NCBI GenBank assembly: GCA_900469475.1
Contig: UBXG01000008.1
Coordinates: 526-64,525 of the forward strand
Source: Hyphomicrobiales bacterium
GTDB lineage: Bacteria > Pseudomonadota > Alphaproteobacteria > Rhizobiales > Rhizobiaceae
DNA: 64,000 bases
Direction: 5' to 3'
Positions within the stretch are counted from its first letter, which is position 1. Each line of letters opens with the position of its first letter. Below are positions 1 through 8,107 of the stretch, one piece after another. Both the position numbers and the translations under genes were made by a program. Under the pieces are notes generated by a model, which saw nothing but the letters and a program-made list of their open reading frames with translations, searched no databases and was not told the origin of the DNA.

Positions 1-440
1 TGCTGCATGCCGCCGGAAAGCTGGGCCGGATATTTGTTCTCGGCGCCGGCAAGACCAACTTCCGCAAGAAGCTGGCGTGCCTCCTCTATGGCGTTCCGGC
101 GTGCCGAGCCGAACAACCTAGCCTTGTAGCGCGAGGCGGCGAGCTCCTTGCCGAGAAGCACGTTGCCGAGTGCTGTCAGATGCGGAAAGACCGAATAGCG
201 CTGGAAGACCACGCCGCGATCGGCGCCGGGTTCCGCAGGCAGGGCCGCGCCATCAAGCAAGATCGTGCCGCGTGTCGGCTGCTCTTGCCCCAAAAGCATG
301 CGCAGGAAGGTGGACTTGCCGCAGCCGGAGGGCCCGACGAGCGCGACGAATGCACGCGAGGCGACCGTCAGCGAGACATCCTCAAGCACGATCTGGTCGC
401 CATATTCCTTCCAGACCTTTTCGATTTTGAGTTCGCTCAT
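1..440 (-). CDS. ABC transporter ATP-binding protein (guanidine/urea-type importer), 3' end outside window
   Basis: ATPase that powers the importer encoded by the next two genes. The visible N-terminal 146 residues carry a Walker A motif (GPSGCGKST), a Q-loop region (GVVFQRYSVFP) and, at the window edge, the signature LSGGMQQ. It belongs to the nitrate/sulfonate/taurine (SsuB/TauB-like) subfamily by motif layout. Its ATG overlaps the permease stop as ATGA, so the two are translationally coupled. Walker B and the C-terminus lie beyond position 1. The substrate assignment is inferred from the guanidine-I riboswitch that heads the operon. Confidence 0.93.
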   Translation of the reverse strand, partial: MSELKIEKVWKEYGDQIVLEDVSLTVASRAFVALVGPSGCGKSTFLRMLLGQEQPTRGTILLDGAALPAEPGADRGVVFQRYSVFPHLTALGNVLLGKELAASRYKARLFGSARRNAIEEARQLLAEVGLAGAENKYPAQLSGGMQ

Positions 441-1255
441 GCCTGCTTCTCCAGTTCGGACCAGGGGAAGACGGCGATGCGGATGCGATCGAGCAGGTAG
501 TTCATGAGCACGGCAAGCAGCGTGATCCAGACAACATAGGGAAAGATCACGTCCATCGAGAGGTAGCGGCGAACGAGGAAGATGCGGTAGCCGAGGCCGG
601 AATCGGACGAGATCGCTTCGGCGGCGATCAGGAACAGCCAGGCCGGGCCGAGCTGCAGCCTGAGGCAGGTGATAAGCCGCGGCAGGATCTGCGGCAGTAC
701 GACACGAAGGGCGATCTGCCAGGATGAGCCGCCAAGCGTCTCGGCCTTGACGATCTGTTCGCGCGGCAGTTCTAGCGCCTTCAGGGCCAGATCCCGGATC
801 ATCGTCGGTGCGACACCGATGACGATCAGGGCGATTTTGGAGGTTTCCCCAAGGCCCATGACGATGAAGAGGATGGGCAGCAATGCCAGCGGCGGGACCA
901 TGGAAATGACGGCGACGAAAGGCGAAAGAAGCGCTCTCAAATAGGGCAGCATGCCGATCAGCATGCCCACGCAAAGCGCGATCACCGTGGAGATGCCAAG
1001 GCCGGAGAGCAGCCGGACGAGGCTTGCCCGGGTATCGGACCACAGAAGGTAATCTCCCGTGCGCGGATCGGCGATGAAGGCCATGCGGTTGATGGCGTCG
1101 GCAAAGCCGGCGAAATTCGGAAGCAGCTTGTCATTAGCGTTTTCGGCAAGCCTTGAGGCAGAGCCGATCGCATAGGCGATGATGAGCAGCGCAAACGGCA
1201 AAAGCGTCAAGGCAAGCTGCGCACCGGGACTTGGCTTGGTATTGATCCAGCGCAT
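437..1255 (-). CDS. ABC transporter permease (guanidine/urea-type importer)
   Basis: Inner-membrane permease of 272 residues, a typical length for the SsuC/TauC family. About six hydrophobic segments are visible, starting at residues 15-35. The cytoplasmic EAA-type coupling loop lies around residues 165-190 (KAETLGGSSWQIALRVVLP), followed by a glycine-rich GLGYRIFLVRR stretch usual for this family. It sits 53 bp after the binding-protein gene and overlaps the ATPase gene by four bases, in the same transcription unit. Transport role is family knowledge; guanidine as the substrate is inferred from the riboswitch upstream. Confidence 0.92.
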   Translation of the reverse strand: MRWINTKPSPGAQLALTLLPFALLIIAYAIGSASRLAENANDKLLPNFAGFADAINRMAFIADPRTGDYLLWSDTRASLVRLLSGLGISTVIALCVGMLIGMLPYLRALLSPFVAVISMVPPLALLPILFIVMGLGETSKIALIVIGVAPTMIRDLALKALELPREQIVKAETLGGSSWQIALRVVLPQILPRLITCLRLQLGPAWLFLIAAEAISSDSGLGYRIFLVRRYLSMDVIFPYVVWITLLAVLMNYLLDRIRIAVFPWSELEKQA

Positions 1256-1308
1256 GAAAGGCTCCGCGGAAAGGCTGGCGGCGCTGGCGCGCCGCCGTTC
1301 AAGGAAGC

Positions 1309-2382
1309 TCAGAGCGACCCGTCGGTGGCCGACTTCATGTAGGCTTCGGTGAAGCGAAGCTTGACGTTGTTGCCGTCGCCGAGGACCTTGCCGTCGGGCA
1401 TTTCGATGCCGATGACATCGGCGGAAGGCGCGCCATTGCCGAGAAGCCCCTTCTGGAAGAGGAAGTTGCGCACCAGATCCATGGTCTTCGGCAGGTTCGG
1501 CGAGGTGGTGAAGGAAAGCGCGTCGGCGGGCTTGTCGAAAAGCCGGGTTGCGGCGAGCTGCGCCTCGAAGCCCTTGAGGTCGGTGCCCGATGCCTTACCC
1601 ATGGCCTCGCGGGCGGCCTTGCCCTCCGGCGTGTCGGCCTTCATAAGCGCGGCCGTTTCATACCAGATACCGGCGAGTGCCTTGCCGAAATTCGGGTTGT
1701 CCTTGAGCACATTGCTGTTGGCGACCATCAGGTCGATGATTTCGCCTGGCACCTGCGAACTGTCGAAGACTTTCTTGGCCGTCGGATCCTCGAGAATGGT
1801 CGAAACCAGCGGGTTCCAGGTGACAACGGCCGAGACGTCAGGCGTCTTATAGGCTGCGACCATATCGGCATCCGAGGTGTTGACCACCTTCACGTCACGT
1901 TCGCTGAACTTGATGCTGTCGAGGGCGCGGGCAAGCAGATAGTGCGAAACGGAATATTCGACGAGGTTGACGTTCTGGCCCTTGATGTCGGCAAGGCTCG
2001 TCTTGTCCTTGAGGATGACGGCGTCATTGCCGTTCGAGAAGTCGCCGACGATGACGGCCGTCGTATCGACGCCGCCGGCAGCCGGGATCGAAAGGCCGTC
2101 CATGTTGGTCAGCGTCACCGCGTCGAAGGCGCCGGCCGTATACTGGTTCATCGACTCGACATAGTCGTTGAACTGGGTGACTTCGATATTGATGCCGTAT
2201 TTGTCGGCCCATTTCTTGACGATGCCGTGGTCGCTCGCATAGCCCCAGGGCATCCAGCCGACATAGATCGACCAGGCGACCTTGAAGCTGGTCTTCGGCG
2301 CAGCACTGGCGGCGGAACCGAGCCCGAGGGCCAGCGAAACGGACAGGGCTGTAACGGAAAGGATTTTCGAAAAAGTCTGCAT
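1309..2382 (-). CDS. Periplasmic substrate-binding protein of guanidine/urea-type ABC importer
   Basis: A 357-residue exported binding protein. The N-terminus (MQTFSKILSVTALSV, ending near ASAAPK) is a Sec signal peptide. The mature part opens with KVAWSIYVGWMPWGYASDHG and continues with a YTAGAFDAVTLTNMDGLSIP segment. These are characteristic of binding proteins encoded with urea/guanidine carboxylase genes (annotated as urea carboxylase-region ABC proteins). It is the first gene after the riboswitch; AGGGGAA lies about 8 bases before the ATG. The carboxylase genes normally found with it would lie left of the window, which I cannot see. Guanidine is the most likely ligand; nitrate/taurine-type ligands are the alternative. 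Confidence 0.88.
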   Translation of the reverse strand: MQTFSKILSVTALSVSLALGLGSAASAAPKTSFKVAWSIYVGWMPWGYASDHGIVKKWADKYGINIEVTQFNDYVESMNQYTAGAFDAVTLTNMDGLSIPAAGGVDTTAVIVGDFSNGNDAVILKDKTSLADIKGQNVNLVEYSVSHYLLARALDSIKFSERDVKVVNTSDADMVAAYKTPDVSAVVTWNPLVSTILEDPTAKKVFDSSQVPGEIIDLMVANSNVLKDNPNFGKALAGIWYETAALMKADTPEGKAAREAMGKASGTDLKGFEAQLAATRLFDKPADALSFTTSPNLPKTMDLVRNFLFQKGLLGNGAPSADVIGIEMPDGKVLGDGNNVKLRFTEAYMKSATDGSL

Positions 2383-2407
2383 TGAAATTCCCCTTTTGCT
2401 TTTGTCA

Positions 2408-2445
2408 AAAAGGGATCGGCAAAGACCATCGCGCCGCCAATCCCT
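2408..2445 (-). terminator. Attenuator terminator downstream of guanidine-I aptamer
   Basis: Between aptamer and start codon the minus strand carries an 11-bp stem with one G-U pair. The left arm is AAGGGATTGGC, the loop about 15-16 nt and the right arm GCCGATCCCTT, followed by TTTGAC. Its position fits transcription attenuation, where guanidine binding would favour readthrough into the ABC genes. The U-run is short, so efficiency is uncertain. Confidence 0.72.
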
Positions 2446-2454
2446 TGGCTTACG

Positions 2455-2570
2455 AGGTCTCCCGGGCTTTTATCCCGCCGTGCATCCGGTGGGATTTCTC
2501 CCCCAGCCGGTGGTGGCTCTCGGACCAGCCACGCTCTCAACGGAGCGCCGGAACCCTAGCCACCAACTCA
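2455..2570 (-). promoter_or_regulatory. Guanidine-I (ykkC) riboswitch aptamer
   Basis: Read on the minus strand, the leader contains the conserved ykkC/guanidine-I blocks in the correct order: CTAGGGTTCCG (2559-2549), CTGGTCCGAGAG (2528-2517), then ACGGCGGGATAAAAG (2482-2468) followed directly by CCCGGGAGA (2467-2459). Intervening sequence can form the expected P1 and P2 helices, for example GGTGGC with GCCACC. The aptamer lies about 75 bases upstream of the binding-protein ATG. Guanidinium binding by this class is established knowledge; the ON-switch mechanism here is inferred from the terminator that follows. Confidence 0.95.
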
Positions 2571-2729
2571 GCAAAATATGAAGCAAGCGGTGTGCCAGAT
2601 CGTAACCTATTGATTTTGTTGCCGAGAGGGCGTCACGATTCTGGTGAAAAATTAAGCAATGGAAAAATTTGCACGAACAGTGTGCAGATTTAAGGATGCG
2701 TTCGACTTGGCACAAGGCTGAGGATTGCC

Positions 2730-3632
2730 TTAGCGCACCAGTGCATCCTTGGGAAAACCGGCGGCGAGGCTATCGATGAAACTGCGGACCGCTGGCGGAA
2801 GACCGCGGCGCGTCGTGAACACAATATGGACCAATCCCTTCACTCCGCGCCACGTTGGCAATACGCGCACGAGTTCGCCCTGATCGAGCGCTTGCCGGCA
2901 AGTGTGATCGGGCAACAATGCGACGCCCAGCCCTGCAAGAGCGGCTGCCCTCACGGCAGTAAAGTCGGCGCAGCCCATTCTCGGTTCATGGCGGAACACG
3001 TGCGTCTGGCCCTGCTCCGTCTCGAGAAACCAATTGACCTCACTCTGGTCATCCGTCGTTGACAGCGTCGGTTGGGTCGACAGGTCATTGAGGCTGTGGA
3101 TGCGGGCGGCGACCTGTGGGTTTGCGACGAGAATCCGGACCGAATTTCCGAGCGACCTCATGGTCAGCGACGCATCGCCATCGAGCGATGTTCGGACCCG
3201 GAGCGCGACATCGATCCGTTCCTCGATGAGGTTGACCGGGCGATCGATTGCGACGAGTTGCAGGCGCACCTTCGGATGCCGTGTCAGGAATTGCATCACA
3301 AGCGCTGAGATCGGTTCGACCAGTCCTGTCGGGCAGCTCATACGGATCAGGCCGTGTGGCTCCGATTGAGCTTCGGCCACCAGGGCTTCGGCGCGCTCGG
3401 CTTCCGCCAGCATCGCCTTGCAGCGCTCATAGAAGGATTGGCCGATATCGGTCACCCGAAAGCGGCGGCTCGATCTTTCAATCAGTCGCACCCCGAGCTG
3501 CTCCTCCAGCCCCGCAACTCTCCGGCTCAGCTTCGACTTCGGCTCGCGCAGAGCTCGTCCCGCAGCGGCGAACCCGCCGTGGGCGACGACCTCGGCGAAG
3601 TAGAATAGATCGTTGAGGTCAGATCGCATCAT
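2730..3632 (-). CDS. LysR family transcriptional regulator
   Basis: A 300-residue LysR-type regulator, the usual family length. The N-terminal winged HTH spans roughly residues 1-60 ([20 protein letters not shown], then [20 protein letters not shown]). The effector-binding domain follows from about residue 90 ([14 protein letters not shown]). I chose the ATG at 3632 because GGAG lies 5 bases upstream; the ATG at 3629 is equally compatible, while more distal starts lack a ribosome site. It is divergent from the short-chain dehydrogenase at 3734, the arrangement in which LysR proteins usually control their neighbour. CrgA/AaeR-like members look closest by eye; the effector is unknown. Confidence 0.93.
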   Translation of the reverse strand: MMRSDLNDLFYFAEVVAHGGFAAAGRALREPKSKLSRRVAGLEEQLGVRLIERSSRRFRVTDIGQSFYERCKAMLAEAERAEALVAEAQSEPHGLIRMSCPTGLVEPISALVMQFLTRHPKVRLQLVAIDRPVNLIEERIDVALRVRTSLDGDASLTMRSLGNSVRILVANPQVAARIHSLNDLSTQPTLSTTDDQSEVNWFLETEQGQTHVFRHEPRMGCADFTAVRAAALAGLGVALLPDHTCRQALDQGELVRVLPTWRGVKGLVHIVFTTRRGLPPAVRSFIDSLAAGFPKDALVR

Positions 3633-3652
3633 CGTTCTCCATTTGGAACGAT
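3631..3652. promoter_or_regulatory. Candidate LysR operator (inverted repeat)
   Basis: ATCGTTC at 3631-3637 and GAACGAT at 3646-3652 form a perfect 7-bp inverted repeat with an 8-base spacer. A further ATCGTTC copy sits near 3682. The repeat covers the LysR ribosome-binding site in the divergent spacer before the dehydrogenase, as expected of an autoregulated LysR box. Binding is inferred only. Confidence 0.5.
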
Positions 3653-3733
3653 GAGTATCAAATTTGCCTGCTATTTGCAGCATCGTTCTGCTGGCATGTT
3701 CTTCTCAACGGCAACCAGCCGCAACAAAGGAGC

Positions 3734-4492
3734 ATGACAGTGAGCAGGAAATTCGAAAACAAGGTCGTGATTGTAACCGGCGGCACGAGCGGCATTGGCC
3801 TTGCCACCGCAAAAGCTTTCTCCCAGGAAGGAGCTGCAGTCTTCATCACAGGCCGGCGCAGGGAAGCGCTCGATGCTGCCATTCGGCAGATCGGCGGCCG
3901 TGTCAAAGGTGTGCAGGCCGATATGAGCAAGCTTGTCGATATCGACCGCCTGTATGATGCTGTTCAGCAGGAGCATTCGCACATCGATGTGGTTTTTGCG
4001 AATGCCGGCGGCGGCGAGATGGTGCCTCTCGGCGCGATTACCGAAGAACATTATCAGAAGACATTCGACACCAACGTGAAGGGCACACTCTTCACCGTGC
4101 AGAAGGCGTTGCTGCTCCTGCGCGACGGCGGTTCGATTGTCCTCACCTCGTCGACGACGAGCATTTCCGGCACACCTGCCTTCAGCGTCTACTCTGCAAC
4201 CAAGGCCGCCGTGCGCAACTTCGCCCGCAACTGGATCCTCGATCTCAAGGATCGCCATATTCGCGTCAATGCAATTAGTCCTGGCGTGACGGAGACAGCC
4301 GGCCTCAACGAACTCTTCGGCAATGGCGAGAGCGCCGAGAACACGAAGAATTACCTCGCGAGCCTCATCCCTGCCGGCCGCGTCGGGCAACCGGAAGAGA
4401 TCGCCAAGGCCGTCCTATTCCTGGCCTCCGACGACGCTTCCTTCATAAACGGCATCGAACTCTTCGTCGACGGCGGTCACGCCCAGATCTAA
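3734..4492 (+). CDS. Short-chain dehydrogenase/reductase (SDR)
   Basis: A 252-residue classical SDR oxidoreductase. The Rossmann cofactor motif TGGTSGIG is at residues 15-22, with ANAG at 89-92. The catalytic Ser is near 139-140, with Tyr153 and Lys157 in YSATK. GRR at residues 40-42 after beta-2 suggests preference for NADPH. AAGGAG precedes the ATG by about 5 bases. Its substrate cannot be read from sequence. Divergent pairing with the LysR gene suggests induction by a specific compound, possibly an aldehyde, ketone or quinone. Confidence 0.93.
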   Translation: MTVSRKFENKVVIVTGGTSGIGLATAKAFSQEGAAVFITGRRREALDAAIRQIGGRVKGVQADMSKLVDIDRLYDAVQQEHSHIDVVFANAGGGEMVPLGAITEEHYQKTFDTNVKGTLFTVQKALLLLRDGGSIVLTSSTTSISGTPAFSVYSATKAAVRNFARNWILDLKDRHIRVNAISPGVTETAGLNELFGNGESAENTKNYLASLIPAGRVGQPEEIAKAVLFLASDDASFINGIELFVDGGHAQI

Positions 4493-4515
4493 GGCACGAT
4501 CGCAAAGAGAACGAC

Positions 4516-4546
4516 CAGATCGGGCATCGCAACGGTGCCTGATCTG
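4516..4546. other. Hairpin downstream of SDR gene
   Basis: CAGATCGGGCA (4516-4526) pairs with TGCCTGATCTG (4536-4546) at 10 of 11 positions with a 9-base loop. It lies 24 bases after the dehydrogenase stop but has no T-run, so it may be a weak or factor-assisted terminator. The rest of 4547-4754 shows no gene I can support; it leads into the curlin gene. Confidence 0.4.
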
Positions 4547-4754
4547 CCTCCGGCTTATTGAAGAGGTTTTACGTGCCCGAATGCGAGCGTTGGAGCGGCG
4601 TCGCCATAGCATGGGGCGCTCGCTCCTCGACGGCGCGCGTGCGGATCTCTGCGAATGAACGCTGTCTGAATAGTGCCTTCAGCTTCCGTTCCAAGGACAG
4701 GTTCTAGAAGAGAGACGTTCAACCGCGGTCCTATCCGCCTCAGGAGACATAGTC

Positions 4755-5192
4755 ATGATCCGCACGTCTATCATTGCAACCGCAATCGCCGCTCTCGTTG
4801 GCATCACCGCCGCAGCCCCCGCCATGGCCAATGATGTGCGTATCGAACAATATGGCTGGTCGAACTCCGCAGGCGGTGCTCAGGAAGGATACGGAAACCG
4901 GATCAGAACCTATCAGAACGGTGGTTATAACCGGATCATCGGCCATCAATATGGTCGTCACAATCTTTCGGCGGTCGGCCAGGAAGGCCATGACAACTAC
5001 GGCGCCACCTATCAGAACGGCGACCGCAACGTAGCCGGCATCGGTCAGTTCGGCTCCAACCATACAACCATCCTTACCCAGGACGGCAATGGCAATATCG
5101 CGGCCGGCGTACAGGTCGGTCATGGTTGCAGCGCCAATGTCAGCCAGGGCGGTAACGGCAATGTCGCGGCCTTCGTCCAGGCATGCCCTTAA
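4755..5192 (+). CDS. Curlin-repeat amyloid protein (CsgA/CsgB-like)
   Basis: An exported 145-residue protein. The signal peptide MIRTSIIATAIAALVG ends near APAMAND. The mature part is built of about 22-residue curlin repeats with regularly spaced Q, G and N (IEQYGWSNSA, QEGYGNRIRTYQNG, QYGRHNLSAVGQEG, QNGDRNVAGIGQFG, QDGNGNIAAGVQVG). This Gln/Asn/Gly ladder is the hallmark of CsgA/CsgB amyloid subunits. Two cysteines (in HGCSAN and QACP) near the C-terminus are unusual for curlins. A clear RBS (CAGGAG) precedes the ATG. It lies in one group with the CsgH-like gene and a second curlin. Whether it is the major or nucleator subunit cannot be decided by eye. Confidence 0.88.
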   Translation: MIRTSIIATAIAALVGITAAAPAMANDVRIEQYGWSNSAGGAQEGYGNRIRTYQNGGYNRIIGHQYGRHNLSAVGQEGHDNYGATYQNGDRNVAGIGQFGSNHTTILTQDGNGNIAAGVQVGHGCSANVSQGGNGNVAAFVQACP

Positions 5193-5261
5193 GGCACGGA
5201 CACAACTGCGCAACGACAAAGACACCAGGATACCAACAGCAGGCCGTTAGGAGGATGACCC

Positions 5262-5660
5262 ATGGCAAATAACGTCAAATATCCGCGCCACCTGATGGCG
5301 ATTCTAGCATTGGTCCTGCTTCCCGTCGGCGCGGTAGCGGCCATGACTGCGGCCAATCAATCCGATGGGGCGCGGCTTTGCGAAATCAAGGCAACGCCTG
5401 GAGCAGGTATGGTGAGACTGGATGCGCTCGTCCACGCCGACAAGCATGTCGGCGGGACCTACACTTTCCATGTCGAAAAAGCCGGAAACGGTGGAAGTTC
5501 CGCGATCAACCAAAGTGGCGATTTCGACGCCAAGGCGGGACAGGCAGCAATCCTCAGCTCCGTTTCGCTCGACTCCAAAGGAACGGAATACAAGGCGACG
5601 CTGGATGTCGTGATCGGAAACAAGAGTTTCAGCTGCATAAAGCAGAGCGGCGGCGACTGA
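5262..5660 (+). CDS. csgH: CsgH-like curli assembly chaperone
   Basis: A 132-residue exported protein with a hydrophobic signal segment at residues 8-30 (HLMAILALVLLPVGAVAAM). A compact beta-rich domain follows, starting at LCEIKATPGAG and containing GGTYTFHVEKAG and SSAINQSGDFDAKAG. This pattern matches the alphaproteobacterial CsgH family, periplasmic beta-sandwich proteins related to CsgC that keep curlin from aggregating prematurely. Two cysteines (LCEI and FSCIK) could form a disulfide. TTAGGAGGATGACCC gives a strong RBS. Its position between two curlin genes supports the role. Confidence 0.85.
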   Translation: MANNVKYPRHLMAILALVLLPVGAVAAMTAANQSDGARLCEIKATPGAGMVRLDALVHADKHVGGTYTFHVEKAGNGGSSAINQSGDFDAKAGQAAILSSVSLDSKGTEYKATLDVVIGNKSFSCIKQSGGD

Positions 5661-5688
5661 TCGGCCTACAAGACCCCGCAAATTCCCT

Positions 5689-5717
5689 AAAAGGGCGCCG
5701 ACTTCCGGCGCCCTTTT
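5689..5717 (+). terminator. Intrinsic terminator after csgH-like gene
   Basis: Perfect 12-bp stem: AAAAGGGCGCCG (5689-5700), loop ACTTC, CGGCGCCCTTTT (5706-5717), followed by GTCTTTC. It sits 29 bases after the CsgH-like stop. It separates the first curlin/csgH pair from the second curlin gene, which therefore probably has its own promoter. The A-rich left arm means it could also work in the other direction. Confidence 0.85.
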
Positions 5718-5833
5718 GTCTTTCATCAGCCTGAAATGACTGAACGAGAACTGAACGGGTAATTCCGAATTGGTTCAGCCGCAAAATGCGAGAGTTGATC
5801 ATCGGCTAAGGCAGCCGACACATGGAGATCAGG

Positions 5834-6247
5834 ATGACCCGCAACGTGTTTAAGATCCTTACCGTCACCCTTCTTGCCGGGACCCTGGGGCAGGTGGCAT
5901 TGGACGCGCCAGCCTATGCTGGCGGCCGGATCTCGTTCAACCTCGCGCCGGATAATGCCGAGGATGCCAATATTTTCTCCACCGGATTGCGAGTCTATTC
6001 GCTCTACCGCGATCTGAAGGGTGCCGACATCCGGCAGCTGGGACGGGGGAATGCGGCCGGCATCGCTCAGGCTGGCCGCGGTAACATCGGCTTCATCCAG
6101 CAACGGGGCAATGGCCATTCCGCGACCTTGCAGCAGAATGGCAATAACAACGCCTATGGCATTTTCCAATACGGGCGAAATACGGAAACCAACGTGGTGC
6201 AGGATGGGGATAACGGTATTGGTGCTACCTTCAGCTATGGCTGGTAA
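5834..6247 (+). CDS. Second curlin-repeat protein (CsgA/CsgB-like)
   Basis: A 137-residue exported protein from the ATG at 5834, chosen because GGAG lies 6 bases before it; an in-frame ATG at 5822 lacks an RBS. The signal peptide ends around DAPAYAGG. The first half of the mature protein is non-repetitive (ISFNLAPDNAEDANIF). It is followed by curlin repeats: IRQLGRGNAAGIAQAG, RGNIGFIQQRGNGHSATLQQ, NGNNNAYGIFQYG, RNTETNVVQDGDNG. It may be the partner of the 4755 protein in a nucleator/fibre pair. No CsgE, F or G homologue lies in this window. Confidence 0.85.
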   Translation: MTRNVFKILTVTLLAGTLGQVALDAPAYAGGRISFNLAPDNAEDANIFSTGLRVYSLYRDLKGADIRQLGRGNAAGIAQAGRGNIGFIQQRGNGHSATLQQNGNNNAYGIFQYGRNTETNVVQDGDNGIGATFSYGW

Positions 6248-6421
6248 CTAGTCTAATAAGGCAGTCTAAAGCAGATCGAGAGTAGTGATCATCCATCGAA
6301 CTCCGGTCAGGCTCTCTCTCTGGAATTGGGCCATGTAGGGGAAATCTCTTTTCAGCCCGTTTCAGCTGCAAAGATTCATGCAAGAATGCGCACCCGATTA
6401 TTCTACTTTTTGAGCTGCACA

Positions 6422-7006
6422 ATGCCTGAAGAGATCGAGGTTGATACCGATAAGTTGCGCGAAGCCATCGATGAGGAGATCGAGCGGAAGTCCGCCTCGC
6501 TGCTGCGTTCCATCGCCCTGACAACGGCCTTCTTCGCGGCACTGGCGGCGATTGGCTCCCTATTGGCGGGAGGCTCAATCAATGAGGCATTGGCTTTAAA
6601 GACCGAGGCGACTCAAAAGCAGGCCCAAGCCTCCGATCAGTGGGCTTATTATCAGGCGAAAGGTATCAAGGCTGCGATCCTCAAATCGCAGATGGAGTTG
6701 CTTGCCGCGGAAGGCAAACCCGTGGCGTCGGCTCTCGATGAAGAAAGCCGACGATATGCGGACGAAGAAAAATCAATCAGCGCCGCAGCCCATGAACTTG
6801 AGAAAATACGGGACGAGAAGGATGAGGAGGCCAATCTCCTCATTCACCACCACCATTATTACGCCTATTCGGTCGCCATGTTGCAGGTTGCGATCGCGCT
6901 GGGCGCCGTGGCGGCCCTGACCCGCAAGCGCCCGGCGTGGTGGGGATCCTCAGCTCTGGGCCTCTTGGGTGGCATGCTCCTATTATGGGCCTGGGTCGCG
7001 GGGTAG
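6422..7006 (+). CDS. DUF4337 membrane protein
   Basis: A 194-residue protein starting MPEEIEVDTDKLREAIDEEI. The layout is an acidic N-terminus, a transmembrane segment at about residues 24-46 (ALTTAFFAALAAIGSLLAGG), and a soluble charged and partly coiled-coil stretch with QKQAQASDQWAYYQAKGIK. Two C-terminal transmembrane segments follow (YAYSVAMLQVAIALGAVAAL and a final ALGLLGGMLLLWAWV). This arrangement is the DUF4337 family, of unknown function. In-frame upstream starts at 6326 and 6386 exist but have no better RBS. No conserved operon partner is evident. Confidence 0.8.
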   Translation: MPEEIEVDTDKLREAIDEEIERKSASLLRSIALTTAFFAALAAIGSLLAGGSINEALALKTEATQKQAQASDQWAYYQAKGIKAAILKSQMELLAAEGKPVASALDEESRRYADEEKSISAAAHELEKIRDEKDEEANLLIHHHHYYAYSVAMLQVAIALGAVAALTRKRPAWWGSSALGLLGGMLLLWAWVAG

Positions 7007-7032
7007 TTCAGCCTTTGCCGTCAAACGCCGCG

Positions 7033-7998
7033 TCAAAACCAGCCCTTCACCTTGAACCAGACCAATGGAATGACGGTGCTGAGTATGATGACCGCCCAAC
7101 CATATTGATATCCCCAAGCCCAATCATATTCGGGTATGTTCTTGAAGTTCATGCCATAGATGCCGGCAATAAGGGTTGGGGGAATGCCCGCGATCGACAC
7201 GATGGTCAGAACCTTGAATATGTCGTTCTGAGCAATGCCGATCAGCCCGACCAGGGCGTCCAGCACGAACTGGACTTTGTTGGCAAGTTGCTCTTCATAA
7301 TCCACCAGCGAGTGGATATCTCGGCATAGCCCTACCAGACGTGGCTCGAGATCTTCCGACCAGCCCTTGGCTTGCTGTTCCGTATAGGTCACAACACGTC
7401 CGAGGCCCTGCAGACCATCTCGGATATCGGAGAGGCGGTCTCCCAGACGCCCCACCTGGCGCAATTGTGCTCGCAGCAGCTTGTTGGCGCGGGCTGCATG
7501 GTGGCCGCGAGGGTCCTCTGCGCGAAAGGCGCTCGTTGAAAGGCCGTTGAGCTCTCCTGCCAGATGCTCAAGGGCATCGGCGACGCGGTCGACAATGTCC
7601 TCGCAGAGCAGGGTGAACACCTCAAGGCTCGATTTTGGCGCATCCTGTGCGGCAAAGCTGGCCGCAACTGCGTCCACCGCCGGCAACGTCATAAACCGGA
7701 CTGTGACGAGGCGATCCGCAGATAAAACGAAGCCGATAGGAGGGGTTGTGTCGGCTCCCTCCGGATGTCGGGCGGCCGATGGCGTGCTCATATAGAGCAC
7801 GCCATGCTGATTTCTCAGTCGGCTCGACGTTTCGATTTCACTGAGAGCGCCCAGGGAAGGGAGGGGAGCGCCAACGGCTTCTTCCACGTTCCTCAGCTCG
7901 GCGCCGGTGGGGTTTAGGAGGTCGACCCATATAGCGTCTGCTAACGCTTGCGGCTTGCCCTTTTTATCCTCTTGCGGCACCGGGAAAACACTTAGCAT
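7033..7998 (-). CDS. CorA-family divalent cation transporter
   Basis: A 321-residue CorA-type channel. A soluble N-terminal alpha/beta domain and long helices precede two C-terminal transmembrane segments. The first ends in the diagnostic GMN motif at about residues 282-284 (AGIYGMNFKNIPEYDW), and the second (WAVIILSTVIPLVWF) is followed by the basic KVKGWF tail. Length and motif match Mg/Co/Ni channels and the related ZntB exporter group. GMN with FKNIP is standard, so direction and ion are not decided. GGGAG lies upstream of the ATG. It is convergent with the DUF4337 gene. Confidence 0.93.
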   Translation of the reverse strand: MLSVFPVPQEDKKGKPQALADAIWVDLLNPTGAELRNVEEAVGAPLPSLGALSEIETSSRLRNQHGVLYMSTPSAARHPEGADTTPPIGFVLSADRLVTVRFMTLPAVDAVAASFAAQDAPKSSLEVFTLLCEDIVDRVADALEHLAGELNGLSTSAFRAEDPRGHHAARANKLLRAQLRQVGRLGDRLSDIRDGLQGLGRVVTYTEQQAKGWSEDLEPRLVGLCRDIHSLVDYEEQLANKVQFVLDALVGLIGIAQNDIFKVLTIVSIAGIPPTLIAGIYGMNFKNIPEYDWAWGYQYGWAVIILSTVIPLVWFKVKGWF

Positions 7999-8107
7999 CT
8001 CTCGTGGTCACTCCCTGCAGTGCGGCGAGGAGCTCTCGCCTCGTTTGATGACTGCGGCGACGACCGGCCGTCGCTTGTCGAATTTCCGGACCTGGCCTTC
8101 ACGAGAC

